In this document: positions 34,090 through 41,261 of the stretch, piece by piece | Numbering within the stretch: the first letter of the stretch is position 1 | Layout of the letters: the number at the start of each line of letters is the position of its first letter | DNA from: Leisingera aquaemixtae | GTDB taxonomy: Bacteria > Pseudomonadota > Alphaproteobacteria > Rhodobacterales > Rhodobacteraceae | Reading direction: 5' to 3' | Length of the DNA: 64,000 bases | NCBI RefSeq assembly: GCF_001458395.1 | Contig: NZ_CYSR01000040.1 | Span: 269,259-333,258 of the forward strand | Translations under genes and position numbers: made by a program | Notes under the pieces: generated by a model | Databases searched by the model: none | The model's input: the letters and a program-made list of their open reading frames with translations, nothing else | Told to the model about the DNA's origin: nothing

Positions 34090-34476
34090 ATGAAAGTGTC
34101 CAGTCAGCAAATTCAGAATGAGCGACCAGCCATGGCTGCGGATCGAACGGTCCCTTTGCCGGTAGCGCAGGCAATGCAGGTCTGTGCCGAAGTCTGGGGG
34201 GAGGCCTGCAGTTTCACCATGGCCCGTCTCGACGAAAACTTCAAAACGCAGCACTGCATACTGGGCTGCATCAGTCTTGACGAGATCCAGATGGTGCAGT
34301 GGCGCCATGTTCAGAAGATGATGGATGATTACCACGAAGAAGCCGGGCGAATGGCCCGGTACTGGCAGGGATTGCCGGAAACTCCGCGGTTTCAGCCTGC
34401 GCCGTGGGGGCAACAGCCGGCAGGGCGCCGCGATGGAAAGGCTCCGGAGCACCCGGCTGGCAGTCAGGCAGCGTAG
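34090..34476 (+). CDS. Phasin-like hypothetical protein
   Basis: This 128-residue protein starts at ATG 34090 with GGAGGG upstream. The middle (about 25-95) is helical and resembles phasin-type helices (AEVWGEACSFTMARLDENF, then VQWRHVQKMMDDYHEEA). The C-terminus is proline- and glycine-rich and disordered. Phasins coat polyhydroxyalkanoate granules, but I cannot confirm that family here. It lies between FNR-like boxes 11 and 12, so it has its own promoter. Confidence 0.55.
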   Translation: MKVSSQQIQNERPAMAADRTVPLPVAQAMQVCAEVWGEACSFTMARLDENFKTQHCILGCISLDEIQMVQWRHVQKMMDDYHEEAGRMARYWQGLPETPRFQPAPWGQQPAGRRDGKAPEHPAGSQAA

Positions 34477-34494
34477 GGTCTGCGGTCCGGCGGG

Positions 34495-34508
34495 TTGACT
34501 GCTGTCAA
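34495..34508 (+). promoter_or_regulatory. FNR-like box 12 (TTGACTGCTGTCAA)
   Basis: This is a perfect half-site pair. The TG flank is on the right and the centre is 77 nt before SPW gene 3, heading the SPW-Hsp20-Lon operon. Confidence 0.7.
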
Positions 34509-34578
34509 TGAAATCCTGTGCCGATGCGGCAGACTGGAGGTAAGGCAGTTTTCTGCCGTTTGGGGAAAGGACGTGCCG

Positions 34579-34935
34579 ATGATACGCAAGCATTGGCAGA
34601 ATTGGATCATCACCGCCCTGGGTTGCTGGCTCGCCGTCACGCCGTGGCTTCATAATTCAGGGCTAGCCGACGGCGGTTTGGCCATCCCGGTCAGCTGGAG
34701 CTTCATCGCAGCCGGATCGGCAGCCGCAGTCCTGGCGGCCGCAGCCCAGTACACAGGAAACAGCTGGGAGGAATGGGGCTGCGTGGCAATTGGTCTTTGG
34801 CTGGTCCTCTCGCCTTGGACACTTGGATTTACTGACAATGGGCCGGTTGCATGGACGGCGGTTCTAAGCGGTGGGGCTATCATGGTGCTGGCCGGTTGGT
34901 GCATCGCGCAGGACCCCTGGCGGAGGAAAACCTGA
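34579..34935 (+). CDS. SPW-repeat membrane protein 3
   Basis: This 118-residue protein starts at MIRKHWQNWIITAL (ATG 34579), with AAGGA 7 nt upstream; a reading from TTG 34495 would translate the box itself and is rejected. Four membrane helices include the repeats LGCWLAVTPWL and IGLWLVLSPWTLGF. It leads the operon with hsp20 and lon (81 nt, then overlap). Confidence 0.85.
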   Translation: MIRKHWQNWIITALGCWLAVTPWLHNSGLADGGLAIPVSWSFIAAGSAAAVLAAAAQYTGNSWEEWGCVAIGLWLVLSPWTLGFTDNGPVAWTAVLSGGAIMVLAGWCIAQDPWRRKT

Positions 34936-35016
34936 CCCAGCGCTTGGCAGGCGGATGCTCTGAGGCCTGCGGCAGAAACTCCGGGTAAGGGATACTAGGA
35001 TAAACTTTGGTGAAGC

Positions 35017-35436
35017 ATGGACCGTCAGCCTCCTGAGAACATGTTGCTTTCCGAAGCGATGGCGCAGCTTGCGGCGACAGAGAAGTTCTGCCGTCAGCTG
35101 TTTCTGCTCACATCCTTGCAGGACGGGCAGCCCTGCTGGGAACCGCCGGTGGATCTCTTGGAAACCGACGACGAGCTGCTTGTCTATGTGGTGTTGCCAG
35201 GCGCCAAGGCCGATGACGTTGAGGTGCGCATCAGAAACAACGAACTGATCATCCGGGGGCGGCGGGAGCCGCCGCCGGAGCTGTGCCATGCCACAGTGAT
35301 CCGGCTAGAGCTGCCCTTTGGCCGGTTCGAACGGCGCATTCCGATCCCGCCGGGCACCTATGCCGTCAAGCGGCAGACGGTGCGGGGGCATTTGCTGATC
35401 CGGCTGTGCAAGAGCGGAGAGGGAGAGACGGCATGA
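35017..35436 (+). CDS. Hsp20/alpha-crystallin small heat shock protein
   Basis: This is a 139-residue holdase. The alpha-crystallin domain runs from about 45 (PPVDLLETDDELLVYVVLPG) through ADDVEVRIRNNELIIRGRR to LPFGRFERRIPIP. The C-terminal IxI-type anchor is weak (LLIRL). It prevents aggregation of unfolded proteins. The lon ATG overlaps its stop (ATGA), so chaperone and protease are co-translated. Confidence 0.92.
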   Translation: MDRQPPENMLLSEAMAQLAATEKFCRQLFLLTSLQDGQPCWEPPVDLLETDDELLVYVVLPGAKADDVEVRIRNNELIIRGRREPPPELCHATVIRLELPFGRFERRIPIPPGTYAVKRQTVRGHLLIRLCKSGEGETA

Positions 35437-37826
35437 ACCAAGCCAGCGCTTCAGATATGGCCCAGCTGCAGGACATGCAGAACGTTCCGTTGCCGGAAGA
35501 CGGGTTGATTCTGCTGCCGGTGCGCGACGTGGTCGCCTTTCCCGGCACAGTCTTCCCTGTCTCTACCGGGCGAGCCAAATCCATTGCGGCAATCCAGCAG
35601 GCGATCCGCCAGTCGCGGCCTGTAGGGCTGCTGCTGCAGCGCAACCCGGCGGTCAGCGATCCCAGGGCGGAGGATCTATTTCGCATTGGCTGCGCTGCGA
35701 ATATCCTTCGGCTGATGACTTCGCCCGACGGCGCGCATCACATAATCTGCCAGGGAGTGGCCCGGTTTAGGCTGGTCGAGATGCTGAAGGGGCCGCCGTT
35801 TCCGGTGGGCCGGGTGCTGAACCTGCCAGATGTGACCAGCCATCTGCCGCAGGTCGAGGCCCGGTTTTTGCATCTCAGAAGCCAAGCGGCAGAGCTGCTG
35901 TCGCTGTTGCCGCAGAGCCCCGCTGGGTTGGAGGAGGCGGCCCAAGCAGCCACCGAGCCGGGGGCGTTGGCGGATCTGGCAGCGGCCTATTCCGACATCC
36001 CAATTGAGGATCGGCAAGAGATCCTTGAAACCGTCGATATTGCTGCCCGGTTGGACAAGGTGTCGAAGATCCTGGCGCGGCGGCTGGAAGTGCTGCGCAT
36101 CACCCGAGAGATCAGCGAACAGACGCGCGCTGCTTTTGACGAACGCCACCGCGAGGCAATCCTGCGCGAGCAGTTGGCGGCAATCCAGCATGAGCTGGGC
36201 GAGGACGGCGGCAATGCGGAGGAGATTGCTCAACTGGGCGAGGCAATCACTCGGGCCGGCATGCCACCGGAAGCCGAGGCAATGGCACGCAAGGAACTGG
36301 CCCGCTATGCGCGCCTGTCTGACGCTGCGGGGGAAGGGGCGGTTCTGCGAAACTGGCTCGACTGGATGGTGGAATTGCCCTGGCAGGCGCCAAGCGGCCG
36401 ACCGGTTAGCCTGATCCAAGCGCGGGGCATTCTGAACGCCGACCACTATGGGCTGGAAAAAGTCAAAGCGCGGATCATCGAGTTCCTGGCTGTGCGCAAG
36501 TTATCACCTGAAAGCCGGGCGCCGATCCTGTGCTTTTCCGGGCCGCCAGGGGTTGGAAAAACCTCCCTGGGCCAGTCGATTGCGCGCGCCCTGGGGCGGA
36601 CCTTTGGCCGGGTCAGCCTGGGCGGGGTGCATGACGAGGCCGAGATCCGGGGCCACCGGCGCACCTATATCGGGGCGCTGCCCGGCAGTATTATTCAGGC
36701 GGTGCGGCGGGCCGGCAGCCGAGATTGCGTGCTGATGCTGGATGAAATCGACAAGCTGGGCCACGGTGTCCAGGGCGATCCCTCCGCAGCGCTTCTGGAA
36801 GTGCTGGACCCGGAACAGAACAGCACATTCCGCGACAATTACCTTGGGGTGGATTTCGACCTGTCTCGAGTGGTGTTCCTGACCACGGCCAACATGCTGG
36901 AAGGCATTCCGCGGCCGCTCCTGGACAGGATGGAGGTAATCAGCCTGCCGGGGTACACCGAAGAAGAAAAGCTGGAGATCGCCAAGCGCTATCTGGTGCC
37001 GCGGCAACTGAGGGCCAACGGTTTGATGTACGAGCGCCTCCGGTTCACACCGCCGGCGCTGCGGCTGATAATCCGCAGCTATACCAGGGAAGCCGGGGTG
37101 CGCCAGCTGGAACGTCAGATCGGCGCCGTCCTGCGGGCTGCAGCTGTGCGCTATGCTGAAGGCAAGCCAGCGAAAAACAAGCTTGGGGTGGATCAGGTGG
37201 AGGCCGCGCTGGGTGCGCCGCTGTTTGAAAATGAGACCGCGCTGCGCATCAGTACGCCGGGAGTTGCCACCGGGCTGGCCTGGACGCCTGCCGGAGGCGA
37301 CATCCTGTTTATCGAGGCCAGCCGAGCGCCGGGCAAGGGGCGGCTGATCCTCACTGGCCAATTGGGTGAGGTGATGCGGGAAAGCGCCCAGACCGCGTTG
37401 TCGCTTTTGAAGGCCCAGGCCGGGAGTCTGGGTCTGGAGGCCAAGAGCTTTGACAGCGTTGACATTCACGTCCACGTGCCCGCCGGCGCCACGCCAAAGG
37501 ACGGTCCCAGCGCCGGGGTAGCGATATACACCGCACTGGCTTCCCTGTTTCTGGATCGTACTGTGCGCAACGATACTGCGATGACTGGAGAGATATCGCT
37601 GCGCGGGGTGGTGTTGCCAGTGGGCGGAATCAAGGAAAAAGTGCTGGCCGCCGCTGCAGCGGGGATTAACCGGGTGATGCTGCCCGCGCGCAACCGGCGC
37701 GATCTGGAGGACATTCCCGAGAGCACCCGTAAGCAGCTGGATTTCATCTGGCTCGACACTGCCAGCGAGGCGCTGCGCAAAGCGCTGCAGCGCGCTGCGG
37801 GCAGAAAGGGCGCATCGGCTGGGTAG
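35433..37826 (+). CDS. lon: Lon protease (ATP-dependent)
   Basis: This 797-residue protein starts at ATG 35433, overlapping the hsp20 stop by 4 nt. The N-terminal LON domain (LILLPVRDVVAFPGTVFPVS) is followed by the AAA+ domain with Walker A GPPGVGKTSLG (about 370) and Walker B VLMLDEIDK. The protease domain has the catalytic Ser in KDGPSAGVAIYTAL (about 693) and Lys in VGGIKEKVLAA (about 736). It is complete. Because it sits in a box-led operon with Hsp20, it looks like an additional, conditionally expressed Lon. A housekeeping Lon is expected elsewhere. Confidence 0.95.
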   Translation: MNQASASDMAQLQDMQNVPLPEDGLILLPVRDVVAFPGTVFPVSTGRAKSIAAIQQAIRQSRPVGLLLQRNPAVSDPRAEDLFRIGCAANILRLMTSPDGAHHIICQGVARFRLVEMLKGPPFPVGRVLNLPDVTSHLPQVEARFLHLRSQAAELLSLLPQSPAGLEEAAQAATEPGALADLAAAYSDIPIEDRQEILETVDIAARLDKVSKILARRLEVLRITREISEQTRAAFDERHREAILREQLAAIQHELGEDGGNAEEIAQLGEAITRAGMPPEAEAMARKELARYARLSDAAGEGAVLRNWLDWMVELPWQAPSGRPVSLIQARGILNADHYGLEKVKARIIEFLAVRKLSPESRAPILCFSGPPGVGKTSLGQSIARALGRTFGRVSLGGVHDEAEIRGHRRTYIGALPGSIIQAVRRAGSRDCVLMLDEIDKLGHGVQGDPSAALLEVLDPEQNSTFRDNYLGVDFDLSRVVFLTTANMLEGIPRPLLDRMEVISLPGYTEEEKLEIAKRYLVPRQLRANGLMYERLRFTPPALRLIIRSYTREAGVRQLERQIGAVLRAAAVRYAEGKPAKNKLGVDQVEAALGAPLFENETALRISTPGVATGLAWTPAGGDILFIEASRAPGKGRLILTGQLGEVMRESAQTALSLLKAQAGSLGLEAKSFDSVDIHVHVPAGATPKDGPSAGVAIYTALASLFLDRTVRNDTAMTGEISLRGVVLPVGGIKEKVLAAAAAGINRVMLPARNRRDLEDIPESTRKQLDFIWLDTASEALRKALQRAAGRKGASAG

Positions 37827-38145
37827 GGGGCAATTACACTCCGGGCAGATGAATGCCCTTGAGGCGTCCAGCGGTGCCAATCTGCGATTGCAAATTCTTC
37901 ATTTTCTATCATCACATGATCTTCGGTTGGGAAAGTCGGCACAATGCCGTCGGCCAGTGTCAGCAAGCAGTCTTCATCACATGCCTCTAAAGGCGGGGCA
38001 CAAGGATCCGGCATATTGCATCAAACTCGGTGCTCATGATGTTGATACTTCTGCGTGGGCAGTGTCTGGGCCGCCTTGCTGGGCTGAGCCTGCTCGCAGG
38101 GTTTTCGATTTTTCTGGAGGGCGCAGGCATGAGGGGAGCTGAGCG
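37827..38145. other. Spacer before the SLC13 transporter; short leader frame
   Basis: There is no FNR-like box and no supported gene. A tiny frame, ATG 38130 with GGAGG upstream and eight codons, ends at the transporter's GTG start and could couple translation. Other open frames have no product I recognise. Confidence 0.4.
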
Positions 38146-39933
38146 GTGTTCATAGATCCGGGCAACTTTGCTCCGGCGCTGGCGCTGGCATTGACGGTAA
38201 TGGTCTTTGCTGCCTTTGCCAGCGAGCGGTGGCCTGCGGATCTGGTGGCCTTCACCGGTGCCTGCGCCGCGCTGGCGCTGGGACTGGTAAGCACGGAGGA
38301 TGTGCTAGCGGCACTGGCAAATCCGGCACCGGCAACAATTGGCGTCATGTTCATTCTGAGTGCCGCGCTGGTGCGGACCGGGGTGCTGGAAGGGCTGACC
38401 AGCTTCATGGCGCGGATGGCAAAACGCCATGCTGTCCTAGCGGTGGCAGCTTTCTTTGCCACGGCGGCTGCGGCTTCGGCGGTACTGAACAACACGCCGG
38501 TGGTAATGGTGCTGATCCCGGTTGCTATCGGCCTCGCCCGGCAGGCCGGTACGGTCCCGTCCAAGCTGCTGATCCCCTTGTCTTATTCTGTGATTCTGGG
38601 CGGCACGGTCACTATGATCGGCACCTCCACCAACCTCTTGGTGGACGGGGTCGCCCGTGGCCTGGGGATGGTTCCGTTCGGGCTGTTCGAGATTGCGCCG
38701 CTGGGGCTTGCGGTTGCATTGGCGGGGGGCGGGTTCCTGACTCTGGCCGGGCGGCATCTGCTTCCGGAGAGGGTAACGGTTACTGCCCAGACGGCTGAGC
38801 GGGAGGCGAAGAGCTGGCTGGTGGATGTCTTCATCCCAGCGGGCTCGCCGCTGATTGGCGCGCCACCGCTTACGGCGTTGGAGCTGACACGGGGCGGTAC
38901 GCGAGTGATAGACGTGGTGCGCGGCGATGCGTCACTGCGCCGCGATCTGGCGGCGGTACGGCTGGAGGCCGGAGATATTGTGGTGCTGAAAGCCCGTGAC
39001 AGCGCACTGATGGCCTTCAGCGAAGGAACCGCGCGGGGAGCCGGGATTCCGGACTTAGAGAGCGGCCGCACCCGATTGTCACAAACTGCTGAACTGCTGG
39101 TGGGGCCGGGGTCAAAGGCCGTGGGTCGCACCTTGGGGCGGCTGCGCTGGCGGCGGCGGTTTGGGGTCTATCCCTTGGCGCTGCACCGAAAAGGCGCCTC
39201 TGCCGGGAGGCGTCTGGAAAATACCGTGTTGCGGGTAGGGGACACGTTGCTGGTGGAGGGAACGCTTGCTGACATTCAGCGGCTAGCTCTGGAGCAAAGC
39301 CTAGTGAGGCTGGTGCAGCGGCAGGCCCGCGCCTTCCGGCACCGCAAGGCGCCGCTGGCAGTGGCGATCCTGCTGGGAGTTGTGGTGCTGGCTGGGTTTA
39401 ATGCGGCGCCGATCCTAGCGTTGGCGCTGATTGGAGCGGCACTGGTGATGCTGACACGCTGCATCGAGCCGGACGAGGCGTTTTCGGCGGTGGACGGTCG
39501 TCTGCTGATCCTTATTGTTTCAATGCTTGTTATCGGCCGCGCATTGGACAGCAGCGGCGCCGTCGAGCTGATTGTTGGAGCGCTGAAACCGTTGATGGCC
39601 TTGGCAGGGCCATGGGTGGCGCTGGCCATTGTCTATGCCGTAACTTCGGTGCTGACCGAAGTTCTGACCAACAGCGCGATTGCGGTGATCATGACGCCGC
39701 TGGCAGCGGGGCTTGCGGCAGCCCTGGGAGTGGATCCGCGTCCATTTGTCGTGGCGGTGATGTTTGCGGCATCCGCCAGTTTCGCCACCCCGATCGGTTA
39801 TCAGACAAACACTCTGGTCTATGGAGCAGGCGGCTACAAGTTCGCGGATTTCCTGCGTATCGGCGTGCCAATGAACATAGTCACAGGCGCGGTTACCGTG
39901 CTCTTGATCCCGCTGTTGTGGCCGCTGGCTTGA
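38146..39933 (+). CDS. SLC13/DASS-type anion permease with RCK-C domains
   Basis: This is a 595-residue inner-membrane carrier with GTG start 38146 (GGGGAG upstream). Membrane helices occupy about 1-205 and 400-595. Between them are two RCK-C/TrkA-C domains of about 80 residues each (AGSPLIGAPPLTALELT, VGRTLGRLRWRRRFGVYPLA), as in sulfate/dicarboxylate permeases of this group. Substrate-loop motifs are LNNTPVVMVLIPV and ASASFATPIGYQTNTLVYG. It moves a divalent anion with Na+ or H+; the substrate is not fixed by sequence. Confidence 0.88.
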   Translation: MFIDPGNFAPALALALTVMVFAAFASERWPADLVAFTGACAALALGLVSTEDVLAALANPAPATIGVMFILSAALVRTGVLEGLTSFMARMAKRHAVLAVAAFFATAAAASAVLNNTPVVMVLIPVAIGLARQAGTVPSKLLIPLSYSVILGGTVTMIGTSTNLLVDGVARGLGMVPFGLFEIAPLGLAVALAGGGFLTLAGRHLLPERVTVTAQTAEREAKSWLVDVFIPAGSPLIGAPPLTALELTRGGTRVIDVVRGDASLRRDLAAVRLEAGDIVVLKARDSALMAFSEGTARGAGIPDLESGRTRLSQTAELLVGPGSKAVGRTLGRLRWRRRFGVYPLALHRKGASAGRRLENTVLRVGDTLLVEGTLADIQRLALEQSLVRLVQRQARAFRHRKAPLAVAILLGVVVLAGFNAAPILALALIGAALVMLTRCIEPDEAFSAVDGRLLILIVSMLVIGRALDSSGAVELIVGALKPLMALAGPWVALAIVYAVTSVLTEVLTNSAIAVIMTPLAAGLAAALGVDPRPFVVAVMFAASASFATPIGYQTNTLVYGAGGYKFADFLRIGVPMNIVTGAVTVLLIPLLWPLA

Positions 39934-40106
39934 GTCTGGTGGACAGCTAGGGGATGTGGAAAGGGGCGGGTTTGCGCGGGGTTGGGTAAGTAACTGAATT
40001 TGCTTTTTTAAAAGTTTACTTTGTTCCCTTGCCTTCAACGATTGCCGGTCCCATTTCAACGATAGGCAGCTCATGACGGGTTGCCGGGTTTCTGATGGAG
40101 AAACAC

Positions 40107-40355
40107 ATGAGCAGAGTAGCTTTCGGCGCTCTTCTCGCGGCCCTGGCGGCAGTTTCGGCCAATGCAATGAGTGCCGGAATTGATACAGACGGCGACGGCA
40201 AGGCGTCCTTGGAGGAACTGCAGGCTGTCTATTCCGGCGTGACCAGCGAACTGTTTGCGGAAATTGATGCAGATGCGGACGGTTTCGTGGATGACGAGGA
40301 AATGGCGGATGCGGTCGCCGCCGGAGTTCTGGAAGACCCAGTGACAGAGTTGTAG
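40107..40355 (+). CDS. Small exported EF-hand protein C
   Basis: This 82-residue protein starts at MSRVAFGALLAALAAVSANA (ATG 40107, GGAG 6 nt upstream), which has a signal peptide. EF-hand loops are GIDTDGDGKASLEEL and EIDADADGFVDDEEM. It is the closest paralogue of EF-hand protein A (19862-20101), 20 kb away. I see no FNR-like box, so its control differs. Confidence 0.8.
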   Translation: MSRVAFGALLAALAAVSANAMSAGIDTDGDGKASLEELQAVYSGVTSELFAEIDADADGFVDDEEMADAVAAGVLEDPVTEL

Positions 40356-40422
40356 CAGCTGGAGCGGCGGCGTTCCTGCAGCTTCTTCCGGCTGAACCCT
40401 TGTTTCGGAAAGGGGTATCACC

Positions 40423-40890
40423 ATGACAATTCGCAGACTGCTTGATGAACTGGAAGCAGACATCCAGTGGATTGCTCCAGTCTCACCCATGGATGTGGCC
40501 ATCGCTCTGCTTGCGCAGGAGGATACATCAGCGCTGCTGGTGTCCTCGGACAAGCGGTCGATGGCCGGCATTCTGACCAGCAGTGATATCGTACGTTATC
40601 TTGAGGCCCACCAGAAGCTGCCCGGTCATTTGCGGGTGCGGAGCGTGATGACGCACCCCGTCATTTCCTGCGATGCCCGCCAGTCCGTGCAGCGGCTGGA
40701 ATGGCTGATGTCAAAGCACCATGTGCGCCATATTCCAGTTACTGAGGATGGGGAACCTGTTGCGGTGATCAGCATTCTGGACGTCACCCGCTACCGGCTG
40801 CTGACCGCGGAACAGGAGGCAGCTGAACTTCGGGACTATGTTGCTGGGGCATCCTGGCGGGTCAGACCGCGCCCGCACCGGCAGAACTAA
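40423..40890 (+). CDS. CBS-domain protein 2
   Basis: This 155-residue protein has two CBS motifs (PMDVAIALLAQEDTSALLVS, then SVMTHPVISCDARQSVQRLE and HVRHIPVTEDGEPVAVISIL) and a short basic tail. A ribosome site GAAAGGGG precedes ATG 40423. Like the CBS protein at 30688 it probably senses adenine nucleotides. It follows EF-hand protein C by 67 nt. Confidence 0.88.
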   Translation: MTIRRLLDELEADIQWIAPVSPMDVAIALLAQEDTSALLVSSDKRSMAGILTSSDIVRYLEAHQKLPGHLRVRSVMTHPVISCDARQSVQRLEWLMSKHHVRHIPVTEDGEPVAVISILDVTRYRLLTAEQEAAELRDYVAGASWRVRPRPHRQN

Positions 40891-40940
40891 AGCGGATCGA
40901 AACCGCGCCCGCCTGGCTGGCGCATCTGAGGACTACGCTT

Positions 40941-41228
40941 ATGGTTTTGGCAGGCCATACCACATTGGCAGCCGCCAGACAGGCGGCACATGCTCTGGCG
41001 GGGAAGCTTCTGCGCCTGATTCCGCGAACCCGTTCGCGTACTGAGTTGCGCCAAGGGGATACGCCACCGCCGCGTCCGGAAACCCTGATGGAGGATGGCT
41101 GGGAACCGGCGGAAACGCTCCAGCAGGAAGCGGCAGAGCGGCGGTGCCTGCCGCCGGATTGCGATGCCAACGAAGTGGAAAACGGCGATACGCCTGGACG
41201 CTATGGCGGCGGCCGGTACCGCGGCTGA
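40941..41228 (+). CDS. Hypothetical protein, weakly supported
   Basis: This is a 95-residue open frame with GAGGA 8 nt before ATG 40941. Its N-terminal 35 residues are basic and helical (TTLAAARQAAHALAGKLLRL) and the rest is acidic and proline-rich. I recognise no family. It lies in an otherwise empty 370-nt gap after the CBS gene and could be a small stress protein or chance. Confidence 0.3.
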   Translation: MVLAGHTTLAAARQAAHALAGKLLRLIPRTRSRTELRQGDTPPPRPETLMEDGWEPAETLQQEAAERRCLPPDCDANEVENGDTPGRYGGGRYRG

Positions 41229-41261
41229 ACTGCTGGAAAAGGCTCCTCGCGCAGCGTCCTG

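Noticed and set aside
36504..37880. 458-codon minus-strand frame opposite lon
   Set aside because: It is the shadow of the lon coding strand, without motifs; lon is complete and unambiguous.
38190..38203. TTGACGGTAATGGT as another FNR-like box
   Set aside because: It lies inside the SLC13 coding region and its right half does not match GTCAA.
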